Assembly (NCBI GenBank): GCA_025345505.1
Contig: JANVCC010000270.1
Location: forward strand, 8,335,625 to 8,399,624
DNA length: 64,000 nt
Direction: 5' to 3'
DNA from: Todiramphus chloris collaris
Lineage: Eukaryota; Chordata; Aves; Coraciiformes; Alcedinidae
The position numbers and the translations under genes are program-made. Below are positions 18,287-30,660 of the stretch, in pieces (the stretch's first letter is position 1; each line of letters opens with the position of its first letter). A model generated the notes under the pieces. The model saw nothing but the letters and a program-made list of their open reading frames with translations. It was not told the origin of the DNA and made no database searches.

Positions 18287-20612
18287 ACGGGTTTAGATGC
18301 TTCCTGCTATTGGTTCGAGCTGCTTTTGGCCATAAAGCACGTGAAGTTCTGGTGTTAGCAGGCGTGTAGGGAAGAGGCAGTTTCTGGGCTTGAAGTGAAA
18401 TTGCCCTTTCCCCAGCATGCTGTGCTGCCTGCACATTGAACCTCTTGCCTGTCTGCTGGAGAAGACCTGGCTCTTACAGGCTGTAGTGAACAATGAAACA
18501 AAGACACAATTTGTCGTTTTTAAACTATTCCACGCCATGACAACCAAATGAGTTTTGTACTTTTTGACAAGTCATGACAACATTTGGAATGGAGTAATCA
18601 AAGACTGAAGCCTGGGAGAGAAAGCGATGCATCGTTTGTTTACGTTTCCCAGCAAGTAGCTTTAGTTAGTCTTTGTGAAGCACTCAGGAGAGTGACAGAG
18701 TTTCTGTTTCCAGGATTTCTGCAAGGAAAGAGACTGGTTTGATGAAATGATAGGAGAAATGGAAGCTTCAGTTCAAGGTCACCTCAATCCAGCTAAGATC
18801 ATTGTGATGGAGGAGCTGCCACTGATGTGTGAGTTATGTGAAGTGAATTGGTGCTCAAAGCCTATTTTTCCTATACTGGGGAAACACCAGTTATTCCCAC
18901 CTTTATTAGGGTTGTACTGCAGCACTTGGACTTCCTTTATAATGCACAAACCTGTGTCTTAACCTAGAGATAATTTGGTCTGTGGTTACCAGCACGGGCA
19001 GCTTTCCCCAGAAGCCCCTTGAGGTATTTGTGTGCAGACCACAAGTACTTCTGCATATAGAAAATGAAGTTGGCTGTGCTGCTAACACAGCTGCCCACAC
19101 TTGGGAGGTCTCCAAGTACTGCCTGCCTCTGTCTTGTCATTAACATGGTACTTTTGCACCCCAAACTCCAAGATTTAACTGAAAATTGCTATGTTGGTGA
19201 GAAGTAAAAGAGAAAGGGGGGATGTAAGCCTCATTTTTTTTCCTAGCTTTTAAATGAAGTTTCACTGTGAATGCAAGTTCTGTTGCCTTATTGCACCGTG
19301 GAAATTAAGGTGTACCTGAAGTACTTAGAGAAAGATTTAACACTCCCACTAGAAGTCACTGCTGCATTTTTTGGCATTTACCTAAAAGGATTATTTAGGC
19401 AGTTCAGCATTAGAAGGAATTTAGATACAGATCTAAATGCTATCTGAGGGAGAGACAAGTAGGTTTAAATGGCATAAAACTTTGGGGGTATTTCTTTTCT
19501 TTAATCACTGAGATCATTAATATGAGTGGGCATGATTTGAAATTCACAGGTGATCTTTCTATCAGTAAATTAAATTTAATCTGTCTATTGGGGTAATTTT
19601 AGGTCATTTAATCACTGCTTGTATTTCTGCACCAGTGATTTACCAAATACTCACTTTAAACCAAGCGCTTTAGCCCTGTAATTCAGACAATGTATTAATC
19701 TGTTTCATGTTAGCATTTATATAAACAAAACAAATCTACTCAATGCAGCTATTTGTAATGGTTAATTGAAAAATGACCTGCCAATAAAGTGTGATTTGCT
19801 TCCTCCTACATTGAATAATTTAGTGAAAACTCCTCATATCTTTTAATCATGGGTTTCTCTGTTACAATCCAGTTTCTCTGTTGTGGTTACTCTGTGGATG
19901 GTTTCTTCTTTTATTTGGAGATATCCTCCTAAAGTTGTTGTAGGGGCATTTGTGGCTACTGAAAAACCTGCATGTTTAGTCTTTTCCATCTTTCTCTTCT
20001 GCCAGGCTCCACAGTAAGTGCCTGTGGTGGGACCAGAGAAACTCCCTGGCTGTTTTTCAGCAGGAGGTGTATGTCCCTGAGCAGGAGCCCTCTCAAGGGG
20101 TCAGGAAGGAAATTTACTCAGAGGAGCAGCCCCCTGGATTATGTGTTCCTTTCGAGGTGCCAGGGAGATGCCTGTCTTTGAAGGATATAAAAACAATTAG
20201 ATAACTCTTCCTTTGGGGAACTGCTGTTTCAAAACACATGCAATCCAGCAGTGCTGTATTCCTACATAACTAATAGTATCTTTCAATAGCACTTCCCCTG
20301 GACTGCAGGCTCTGAGCTTTCATCTCCTCAAACCTTCATGTGCTCCAGGAGCTTCTTTTTGCTACTGAGCTCCTGGATGGGCAAGTTTCCTAGTGCCTGC
20401 TGCCACGTTGGCAGCTTTCCAGAAGCTGAAAGGCTCATTTTCCAGTATGTGATTAATACTGTTTTAAAACGTTTCCCAGTCTGCTCCTATCTCCTTTGGT
20501 ACCCGATTAGAAATCACTTGATATTTGGGTTCGTAAGCAAGATAAATGTTGTACCTTTATTCTACCTGGTTTGCTGTATGCCACCTCGTGCAGTCTCTGC
20601 TTTACATACCTC
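18287..20612 (+). other. NHLRC1 3' UTR and downstream intergenic DNA
   Basis: No gene seen. A canonical AATAAA lies at 19783-19788, about 1.5 kb past the stop, and is the best candidate polyadenylation signal. The 19.2-19.9 kb stretch is AT-rich, as in many 3' UTRs. The transcript end is inferred, not shown. Confidence 0.5.
19783..19788 (+). terminator. NHLRC1: Candidate NHLRC1 polyadenylation signal AATAAA
   Basis: CCAATAAAGTG with GT-containing sequence just downstream. It is the first canonical AATAAA I found after the NHLRC1 stop. Confidence 0.45.
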
Positions 20613-20756
20613 CTGAAGTCTCCTTCTCTAGAGACTTGCCAACCCTCCCTGGGTCTGTTCCTGTGTGGGCTGCCCTGGGTGACCCTGCTCTGGCAGGGGG
20701 GTTGGACTCGATGATCTCCAGAGCTCCCTTCCAACCCCCACCATTCTGTGATTCTA
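20613..20756 (+). mobile_element. CR1 3'-end fragment
   Basis: Contains the CR1 3' signature GGTTGGACTCGATGATCTCC and CCCTTCCAACC, and ends in a tail with CATTCTGTGATTCT. It is severely 5' truncated. Confidence 0.88.
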
Positions 20757-21453
20757 CAGAAGGCAAATGCAGAATTTTTCTGTGAATCATGCAGGTTTTT
20801 TTTTTTCCTTTTACTATAAAGCTTGGTGCTAAGTGTTGTGCAACATGGCCTCAAAGCAACCATGACATTCTGATTTTCGTCATTTGATGCAGGTGCCTAA
20901 ATGCAGAAACCATAAAGAACTGTATAAAACCACATATTAAACATTTTAAGCTCTTCAACATGTAAGGGAAAATGTAGCAGTAAATCTGAAATCTTTCTTT
21001 TGTCACACAGGAGAATTTAAGAGATAATGGGAGACAGAGAACCACCAATATTTGCTGATAACACACTAAAAAGTCACTGATGTTTTTACTTACTCTTGCC
21101 TGTTCCTTTACGCCTATGTGCACATTTCCCCTGTAGCTGCTATAGAATCCATTGCCTTCAGGGTGGTATCTTTATGGCATCTGCTTTTCAAGGCTCAGGA
21201 GATGTGTACTGCTCCTGTCCAGCTGCAGATCTGGTGGAATTTAGTCACAGATTTCAACAGAAGAAAAACTCGGGTTCTCGGAGAGGTGAGGGTGAGGGGC
21301 CTGTACTTGATCAGGTATCGATCGGTAGGTAGGCGATGCTTTTGGGGACTGACGCTGTGCTCACAAGGGCAATAGCTGGATGTGTGCTTGTGTCTGGAAA
21401 GGAGCAGTGGCCTTTTCATCTATAAAGTAACGTGGCACTGTGTCTGGTTGCTT
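20757..21453. other. Intergenic, no gene recognised
   Basis: Unique-looking AT-rich DNA between two CR1 fragments of opposite orientation. No protein, RNA gene or repeat was recognised. Confidence 0.5.
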
Positions 21454-21820
21454 CATAGAATCACAGAATGGTTTGGGTTGCAAGGGACTGTAAAGCTCAT
21501 CTGGTCGTCCCCCCCTGCAGCGAACAGGGACATCTGCAGCTAGAGCAGGTTGCTCAGAGCCCTGGCTAAACTCACCTGGAATGTTTCCAGGGATGGGGCA
21601 GCCACCACCTCTCTGGGCAACCAGTTCTCACCACCCACACTGTTAAAAATGTGTTCCTTGCATCTAGTCTAAATCTCCCCTCTTTTAGCTTAAAACCGGC
21701 ACCCCTTGTCCTGTTGTAGCAGACCCTGCTAAAAAGATTGTCCCCATCTTTCTTACAGACCCCCTTAAAGTGTTGGAAGGTTACAATAAAGCCTCCCTCC
21801 CAAAGCCTTTCCCAGGCTTC
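21454..21820 (-). mobile_element. CR1 LINE 3' fragment, minus strand
   Basis: On plus it begins with the reversed tail CATAGAATCACAGAATGG and continues with GCAGCCACCACCTCTCTGGG and CACCCCTTGTCCTGTTGTAG, typical of the 3' half of a CR1. It is 5' truncated near 21820. Confidence 0.88.
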
Positions 21821-21830
21821 AGTGATAATT

Positions 21831-24347
21831 ACCATTGCATTTATTGAAAGAAAAAATAAAAAGAACCTAAACTAAACTTTGCACAACCCTCTACATCTCA
21901 TGCTTTACCAGTCTGGTTTAAAACCAAACAAATACCATGGACAGTATTCCCATAATGTCATCTCTTCAGCCCCTGCTATAGGCTGGGATCTCTGCTGTGC
22001 AATTCCTGTTTGGTTTATTTTTGAGCACGGATCTCGGGTTGCTGTCGTAGCGTATAAATACACCCGGGTATGTTACAGGGGTTAGGAATAAAGAAGGTGG
22101 AAGAGTTTCACAAACTCTTTGTCTCCTGGCACATACGGATTTTGTGTTTTGCTTGTTAACAAAATAATTTTAGGTAAAGAATATAATCAGTTTCTCAGAT
22201 TGATCAGTAAAAAGAAGGAGGAGATATGGGGGGGAGGAAGAGGTAAAATTTACTTGTTTTGGCCATTGTCCATGTGACTGTCTGTCCGTGCCCTCCAGTC
22301 ACGTGGCTGTGCAGGTTGGTTTGGTGTTTATATTTTCACAAGGTATGGATGTTACCTCACCATAGCATTTTTGTAACATGGACTGATGTCAGGTGAAGAG
22401 GGGACCTCCTGTTATCTCCAGTCCTGATATCACTAAGAGTCTTATAGAGCAGGGTCCATCAAAATGGTGGCCTTGAATAGAGGAGTCATTTCCTTTCTGG
22501 AACAGTTGACAGAGGTAAGAAAGAAAGTGGCTTCCTGCTCCGAGGTGACGGGCTGTTCTGCTGTCGCACCCTGTACGGGAGGAATTTACTTTTCTTTCTT
22601 TTTCTTTGGTGTTCAGGGCCTTTTTTCTGATTCTTCTGAGACCCATCCCTGTAGTTTACCAGTCACCTGTGAGTCACAGCTTCTCTCCTCACAGAGTATA
22701 ATGTAACTAAAGCAAAAATAGACAGATTTTTCAGATGAGCTTAAAACCTCACGCTTCGTTCAGACATCTCAGGAGAATTACAGGTCATTCAGGAAGCAGC
22801 AGGGCCTGTAGACAGTTTAAAGGCACTGATGGTAGGATTTTCTCCTCTCGTTACCTTCAGTTCCCCTGGAAGTACACCAGAAGCCTCTGTATAGAATCCA
22901 CTGTCCTACTCCAGAATAAAGTCTGTTGGGAAATGACCTGTAAGGGGTTGCCTTTTGTAACCTTCTTGTCATGTCACCTGTGCCATTTCTTGGTCAGTCA
23001 CTGAGTTGCCAACTCATTGGATGCATCAGGCTCTCCTGGTTTGGTCAGCTGGGTCCAAATCTACTTCCATCCAAACGCAGGATCTTCCTGATGGAATAAT
23101 GTGTAGCCCCCAGATGGAATAATGTGTAGCCCCCAGCTGTGGATGCTGAAAAGCTGCTAGCAGAGGGATTTTCTCAGGTTCTCACAATATTGGGTGAGAA
23201 TCCTGCCTTTCTCATGTTATGAGAAACAGTAGGATGGTTTTTGTAAGCTGGACCAACACCTGGTGTTTTGCTGAGTTCTGTTTCTGGTGCATTGGAAAAA
23301 TATTTTGCAATGGGTGCTGTAGGACTTTAGCCACTCACCCTAGGAGATGGGTGACACTGACCAATGGCCCTGTGGGGCTAGGGGATAGAAAACGGGGTTA
23401 GAAATTCATAAAGTTGCTTCTTTTGCCTGCTCTTGCTGAACTGGTGTGTTGCTGCATCTCTCCCGTCCCGGTATAAACAGTGACACCCAGCAACTGGGAG
23501 GCTTTCTCCTGACCTTGCTTTAACTTGATACGTAGGCTGTAGGGCCAGCACAAAGGCATAAGCAAGGCTCTGGAAATGAAATAGGTGCGTACAGAATTCC
23601 ATATGGTTGAAAGAATTCCAAACCTGTCGTGTCACACGCACAGCCACTGCCTGTGAAGAGGACCAGGCCAGGCAGCCCTGACGTACAAGGCATCAGTCTG
23701 CCTAGAGACGTTGTCTCTACTTCTCATTACCTGCATGTGAAAAATCCAAATGTAGAAAACATGTACATCTTTAAACTTGAAGTACATCAAACCAAAGACC
23801 CACCCAGCATTTTTCCCGCTGCCGTGTGCTGCTGTGGGTCTTACATCAGTCTGGGGGAAGGAATACTTACCAGTTCTGTGTTTCTCCATCAAGGCAGGCA
23901 TTGACCATGCCTCCATTCCACATCACGTTTTCAACTTCATTATCTCAACCAGTGTGCTGCCGATACCATGTTTCTATTCAATACTGCTACAGAAGCACAC
24001 AGGCTTCCTCTAGAGTGCTTCCTTAGTGTAACCCAGCTGATTCTCCTGCACAGCCTCAGAGCGGGTGAGCAGCTGATGTATTGCACTTAGGCCTTTTTCT
24101 CACCACTGCTTTCCCAAGAGATTTACAGACACTTCTGAGCCCAGCAGTGCAGCCTCTGTGAGGCAAACACGATAGAAATGTCCCGGCCCTGCAGCTGCAG
24201 GCAGGAGAGCTGAGAGTCGAGGGAAGCCTTTGGCAGACTTCAGACTAGATCTTAGATTTCCCATTATAAGGTTGGTGCCTTAAAAAGCAGGGAGAGTCTG
24301 TGTTTAATTATCCTCTTGTCTGGGAGTTGCCTTCCTTTCTTTCCCGT
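21831..24347. other. Intergenic, no gene recognised
   Basis: Short open frames only. A 23-base perfect tandem duplication is listed separately. The rest appears to be unique non-coding DNA. Confidence 0.5.
23091..23136 (+). repeat. Perfect 23-bp tandem duplication
   Basis: A 23-base unit beginning ATGGAATAATG and ending GCCCCCAG is present at 23091-23113 and again at 23114-23136 without a mismatch. It is a recent local duplication. Confidence 0.95.
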
Positions 24348-24536
24348 GAGTGTGCCGGAGGCCTGGAGCAGGCTGCCCAGGGAGGCTGTGGAGTCTCCTG
24401 CTCTAGAGCCTTTCCAAACCCCGGCGGGACGCGTTCCTGTGCAGTGCGCTCGGGGCAATCCTGCGTTAGCAGGGGGTTGGACGAGATGATCTCCAGAGGT
24501 CCCTTCCAGCTCCCCTCTTTCTGTGATTCTGTGATT
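24348..24536 (+). mobile_element. CR1 3'-end fragment
   Basis: GCCTGGAGCAGGCTGCCCAG, then GGTTGGACGAGATGATCTCC, and a tail ending CTGTGATTCTGTGATT. It is 5' truncated. No intact open frame. Confidence 0.9.
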
Positions 24537-25626
24537 TTGGAAGTTTTGACATTTTACTGATGATCTTCTTTTTCCTAATTCCTTTGGTGTTTCCTACAAA
24601 TCATGGAAATTACTGCTTTTCTAAACCACAGTGTATTCCTAGATAATTGCTCCCAGTGCACTCCACGAAGCTGTGAGGTTTCGGAGTTGTGCAGAGCTCT
24701 GTAAGGAGGTGTACTGCTGTGAAGCCCCATTACTGTGATCCAGTTACTCATTTCATGTTGAGGATAGAAAGCAGGGGAAGAGATAAACTCTGAAAAGCAT
24801 AAAAAAATAACAAAAGTTGTCTGTGGCTTAAGCAGAGGGCGAACTCCACCAGGTCAGGGCATGGAGTACACCCAGCATTCCAGAAAAGGGAATGCATTCT
24901 TCAGAGGTGAAGCATTACAGCTTGGAAAATGGACAAGACAATAAGAGCCGTTGCCTTTGGACTGGTGTTGACCTCTGCCAGGGGAATAACTTACATTTCA
25001 ACAGATTTCCCAGCACAGTTAGGCACCTTTCAGATGGTAATCCTTAGGAGAGCTAGCTGTCACTTTCAGCTCTGTACTTGTAGCAAAAATCAGTGAGAAA
25101 TGAAGATTTGGAGGAAACGAAGCATTTTAGGGAAGTATACTCCCTGTAATTGAATAAATACAGCCACAGCATTTTCCTAAAGATCCCTCTTCACGTAGGC
25201 AATTCTTGTGCTTTGGTCAGAGCCGGGCAGTGAGTTGAGCAAGCACAGCTGCGTTGAGGTGAGAACAAATTCTGCTTTCATGGAATATATTGGTTTTGGA
25301 ATCAGGAAAATATTGCTGGTCAAAAGATTATGTAAACCATTTTAAATGCTCTAAATATAGTTCTACATTTCTTAGAGAATAAAGGGTGGGCCATTTTAAG
25401 GAGGATATAGAGAGATAAAATTATAGCTGGGAAAATGAAAGAATCTGAGAAAACTGAGGATGTAAAAAAAATAAATTATGTTCTTTATCAAAGCTTGCTT
25501 TTAAAACTTTTAATACAAAGAAGATGATCTTGAAAGAACTATCACACCTATGTAATCACAGGAGGTAACTCATTTACTCTTTTTTGTTTCAAATATAAAT
25601 AGAAAAAAGAAAAAAATATATGAAAG
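24537..25626. other. Intergenic, no gene recognised
   Basis: AT-rich between two CR1 copies. A purine/A-rich run (25590-25620) directly precedes the second copy. No gene seen. Confidence 0.5.
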
Positions 25627-26211
25627 CCAATGGCACCCTGGGGTGGATAAAGAAGAGTGTGTCCAGCAGATCAAGAGAGGTTCTCCTGGCCCTCTACTCT
25701 GCACTGGTGAGACCTCACCTGGAGTGTTGTGTCCAGTTCCGGGCTCCCCAGTTCAAGAGGGACAAAGTTCTTCTTGAGAGTCCAATGGACTGTGAAGGGG
25801 CTGAAACAGCTGCCTTATGAGGAAAGGCTGGGAGACCTGGGGCTTTTTAGTCTGGAGAGGAGAAGACTGAGAGGGGATCTAATGAATGTCTGTAAATCCA
25901 CGAGGGCTGGGAGTCAGGAAGGCAGGGACAACCCCTTTGCACTTGTGCATTGTGACAGGATGAGGGGCAATGGATTCAAGCTCGAGTATGGGAAGTTCCA
26001 CCTCAACATGAGGATGAACTTTACTGTAAGAGTTGTAGAGCACTGGAACAGACTCCCCAGAGAGTTGTGGAGTCTCCTTCTCTGCACTTTCCAGACCTGC
26101 CTGGATGCACTTCTGAGCGATCTGCTCTGGTTCTGCCCTGCTCTGGCAGGGGGTTGGACTCAATGATCTTCAGAGCTCCCTTCCAGCCCCTACCATTCTG
26201 TGATTCTGTGA
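25627..26211 (+). mobile_element. CR1 LINE 3' fragment with ORF2 C-terminus, frameshifted
   Basis: Encodes [20 protein letters not shown] and, after a frame break near 25770-25790, [20 protein letters not shown] and NMRMNFTVRVVEHWNRLPRE. It ends with GGTTGGACTCAATGATCTTC and two ATTCTGTG-like tail units. It is 5' truncated within the reverse-transcriptase end and dead. Confidence 0.93.
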
Positions 26212-29200
26212 AAGTATTCATGCTCACCAGCATTATTTCCTGAATTATAAGGACTATGGAATTTAACCAGTATTAACTGGTATTCACTGACCTGTGTTGA
26301 AAGTAAGAAACAAAGAACAATTTTGTCTTTTATTATCACAGACTAAGGAGCCAACATGAAAAGAAATATAATGGTATTAAAGATAGGCTTTATAAGAAAT
26401 CTGTCAAAAAGAGTCTGACAGATTACGTACTAAAAATTTATAATCATCTTCATTTGAAAAGGATGTGCCTGGCTCCCTTACTTGTCACTGTCCTTAATGA
26501 GGTGGGAAATAGGGCTCTTCAGTGAGTTCTGCACCAACTTCCACCCAATTTACAGCAGGGTAGCAGCCACAAAGTATTTAAAATACGTGTGCTAGTCTTT
26601 TTCTATCCTTATTGTTCATTAAACTGGCTTGTTTGAGTTGAGGCTTGCTCCATCATAAATAGTTTATCTCTGCAGTCATGAGTACTGCAAATGGAATTGC
26701 TCACATAAAGAAACGTTGCAGGACTGGGCTTGAAGTCAGGTAGATTCAAGCTGGTGCAAAGCTGTGCCCCGGAGAAGTCTTTGCAGCAGACTTTATTATG
26801 ACAATTTCTGGGAATGCTGCTTTGTTGGGGTTTTTTTGTGTGCTGAAAGCCCTGCCCACATTTAGAATGTATCATAACTAATTACGTCTTTCTTTCAGTA
26901 TAATAAATCCTTTGTAAAACAAATTTAATGTAATGGTTTAGCTTTTCTTATTTTTTCATTTGAAACATACTGAACCATTGCCTGTTTCCTAAGAATCTAT
27001 CAGCCTAAGTGGGCTGGTACCACACCTCTCTTTTGGGACACGTGGTTCCTCAGTAACCATCGATCTGGGGCAGGACTCGCTCTGGACTCGATCAGTGGAG
27101 AGCTTATAGCTGAACTGCTCCTTCAGATCCTGAGGAGGAGGTTATTGGTCTTAGGCAGCAGGTCAGGAAAGCTGTGATGTTTTTATTGTGGCAGAGACTC
27201 ACTGTAGGTTCTAAATCCCAAGAAGACTGTACAAAAGGATTTCAAAGGTTGCAGGGTCGTGAGCAACCCACATGGTGTTTCACTTCAGGTGGAGGAACGC
27301 TGGCTTTTAAAGGCAAGGTGAAAAGTGCCCCCTCTTTTCCTTAGCATGGCAAAGTGAAATTGAAGTTGCCCCAGGCCTGGGGTTAGAGCTACAGGTCTGT
27401 TGCTAATTTATTTTGTGATTCTCATAAAGCTGTTCCATATTTGGATGATACTGTTAGAATGCAGCTGATATTATTCTTCTCGTATTTCCACCATGTCAGT
27501 TTTACTGAGAAAAACCAAACCCAACCACTTAGAAAAAGTGTACCTTAAGGCTAAAGTAACTCTTGTCTTTCTTGTACCTCTTTCCCAGGAGAAATAAAAG
27601 CCACACAACTGAATTTTTTTCCAACATCTGTATTGAGTGATGGACACTCACCCTTTTGCTTGTGTTGAACTTGAATGTCAAGTCCATTTTCATGACAATG
27701 TCTAAATTTTTGATTTCTGAAATTCAACCACATTGTTCCTGTTTCTGCCTTTTGCACAACCCTCACCCATTCTTTCCAGCTGTTCAGTCCATTCCAGAAC
27801 CGTGTTTCCCATTAGCTGTTGTTCAGTGGAACTGTGTGGTATGTATGTGTGTTCACACCACTTTGATTTCAGAAGAAAAATTAATTCCCCCAGAGGTTTT
27901 CCCCATGTTTTAGTTTTGCTGTGGTTCTTTTCTAAAACAGCCTTTCATCTTTTCTGTCAGATTAAAGGGAGGAAACCTCAGATCACAATATGAATGGTGG
28001 GAAAGGACTTAAGTCATTCAGGGAATGCATTTGGGACACAGGCCTGCAAACTACAGGAGAGAAAAGGGTGAAGGACTGTACAATCCAAACTCTGTGTGGA
28101 CTGACAGTTTTGGGAACCCTTCTACCCTGACTCCCCCTGTGCAGCCTCGTTGGTAATAGTGACTGTGGGAAAAACTGAACTCAGAAGTGACTAACTTGCA
28201 AGTCACTGGCTTTTTTTTTTTTGTGGTTCTCTGCACTGGCAGCAGGCTGGTCCCAGTGAGTCAGAGGTCCTCCTGTAATTGGATTTTGTGGATGACTTTT
28301 GTAACTGGTCTGAGTTTCCCTGTCAAATGCTGGTGTAGAAAAACCACAAGAAGCCTGGAAGCCTGTGTGGGCCATCTGTTCTCTGATATTTTCACCTGTA
28401 AAGAGTGAGCCTTATTGCCATGAATCAAAGAAGATGAAATTTGAAGTGACGTGACAACAAAGGATGCCCAGTGGTTGCACTATTTACAGTCTTCAATCTA
28501 AAAATGAGAGTATGATCTGTTGTTGATATTTCTGTTGATGTTGTTAATTGTGATTATATTTGGTATGTTTTCTTCAGTCTGGAAAGATCTGGAGGGGGGA
28601 GGTGATTGGGTGTTTTGTTTTCTAAAGACCTTGTGTTTTGTTGTGCACCTTAATTAGCACCTTCAGTACTTGTTTCCACCTTACACTGATGAAACCTGTT
28701 GAACTTAATGTGACTCTTCCTGCTGACTTCAACAGCACACAGATCCAGGATCTGTTTTAACAACTGCAATTCCACCTCCTCTCTTCAAGGCTTTGCCTAA
28801 CTCAGCTTCCTTACCTGCTGACCTCCTGATGTGTACCACTCTCATTTCTAAGGTAGTTCAAGCAAGAGCTTCTTTTCTTCTCCACGCTTTAGCAAGGTAA
28901 TGCACATTTGGCTGGAGCATGGATTTGCAGGCAGCACTGAAAAGTAATTGCATAAGGAGAAATTTTGGCTTGGCCAGCACAGTTACTAGCTCAGCTTTAC
29001 TAAGTAAGCAAGCTTGGTGGATGCACTCCTCCCTCCCCACCCTCCTCCTCCTCCCAGGGGCAGAGCCCAGGCTCCAAGTCTCACACAGGGTAGCCAGCAA
29101 AGTTGAGGTTCTCTCTGGAAGCAGACGGGAAACCAACAAGGGGACCCTGGCTGAGCGCAGGAAGGTTGATGGGAACGCTGTGCTGGTGTTCCAAGAGGCT

Positions 29201-30069
29201 GCTGCTGCTCATCAGGCTGCTTGTGTTTACAGCTTCCCCAGGCATCCCTGCGGAGCAACCACAGCCTCTGCACACAGAGCCTCAGCCTCGCGGTGTGTTG
29301 GACTGCGAGTAGGACCCCAGTGCTCTCTGAAGGGACTTGGAGGCTGCAGGGTCACTTCTGCCTGTGGGGAGGTGCCCACGAGTGCTGGGCAGAGGTGTAA
29401 TTCCTAGAGGTGCTCTGGACCGTGTTCCTGAGCTAGAGCCCTTGGTCTCCATTTGGAGCTCAGAGTCATAGGAGAACTGCGGGGATGTGCTCGAGTGATG
29501 GCCACATTCCAGACATTCCTTATCATAAAGATGAAGAGGGGTGGGAGGTTTTTGGGTAGGGGGAATAATGGGAGGGTTGTTCCTGGCAGTTCCTGGGGCC
29601 TGCCTGCTGACTGACACTGGAAATCATGTCCCAGACAGCCGTGGCAGTTCGGGGTTTCTTAGCAGAAGCATCTGATTTCTACTGGTATCTAGTACGGGGC
29701 AGGGGGGAATTATAAACCTCTACTAATTTAACATCAATCTGTTTTCATAACTTAATAATGTTAGTCCCAGGCAGTGATGTCAGTTCCCTTGGGACCCTGT
29801 GATCTTTCATTTTTAACAGTACAAAACTGTTTCCTTTTCTTTCATTTTCCCCTACCATAAACTATTTTTGTCACCATGATGTTTAAAGACTCTGTAGGGG
29901 TTCGTGTCTGGTAGGATCAGCAGGGCAGCTTCTCTGCTATCACACCATCTAATACAATCAAGCTCACTCTTAAAATTAGCAGTGTTTTGTCCTCTGGTCT
30001 TCTGTGTAAGAGGGCATTTTTTCCTCCGGGGCCAGAAGTTGACTCATTTTCAGCTTGTGTGTGTTCCAG
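26212..30069. other. Intergenic, no gene recognised
   Basis: No exon, RNA gene or clear repeat recognised. A poly-T run lies at 28211-28222. A GC-richer patch at 29020-29350 gives overlapping open frames on both strands (up to 162 codons) that match nothing I know. Confidence 0.45.
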
Positions 30070-30660
30070 GACAGAATCACAGAAGGGCTGATGTTGAAAG
30101 GGACCTCTGGAGGTCATCTGCTCCAACCCCCTTGCTTGAACAAGGCCATCTAGAGCTAGTTGTGTAGGACCATGTTTAGATGCCTTCTGAATATCTCGAG
30201 GGAGGGAGGGAGGCTCCACCACCTCTCTGGGCAACCTGTGTCAGCACTTGGTCACCCTCAGAGTGAGAAAGTGCTTCCTGATGTTTAGAGGGACCCTCCT
30301 GTGTTTCAGTTTGTGTCCATTCTCTTTGGTGCTGTCTCTGGGCACAACTGGAAAGAGCCTGGCTCTGTCCTCTTTGCAGCCTCCCTTCAGGTATTTCTAT
30401 ACACTGATGTGATCCCCTTGAAACATCTCCTCCAGGCTGAACAGTCCCAGCTCTCTCAACCTCTCTTCATAGCAGAGATGCTCCAGGCCCTTAATCAGCT
30501 TCATGGCCCTGCACTGGTCTGACTCCAGTAAGTCTTTCTCCTACTGGGGAGCCCAGAACTGTACATGGGACTCCAGATGTGGCCTAACCAGTGCTGAGCA
30601 GAGGGGAAAGATCCCTTGACCTGCTGTCAGCTCTCCTCCTAACAGCCCAGAATAAAAGGG
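30070..30660 (-). mobile_element. CR1 LINE 3' fragment, minus strand
   Basis: On plus it starts ACAGAATCACAGAAGGGCTG and continues with CTCCACCACCTCTCTGGGCA and CTCCAGGCTGAACAGTCCCA. The minus frame near 30700-30541 still reads [18 protein letters not shown], the conserved CR1 ORF2 motif. Confidence 0.92.

Noticed and set aside
18300..18340. GGTTCGAGCTGC resembling a tRNA B box
   Set aside because: No A box at the right distance and no cloverleaf stems; it lies just after the NHLRC1 stop.
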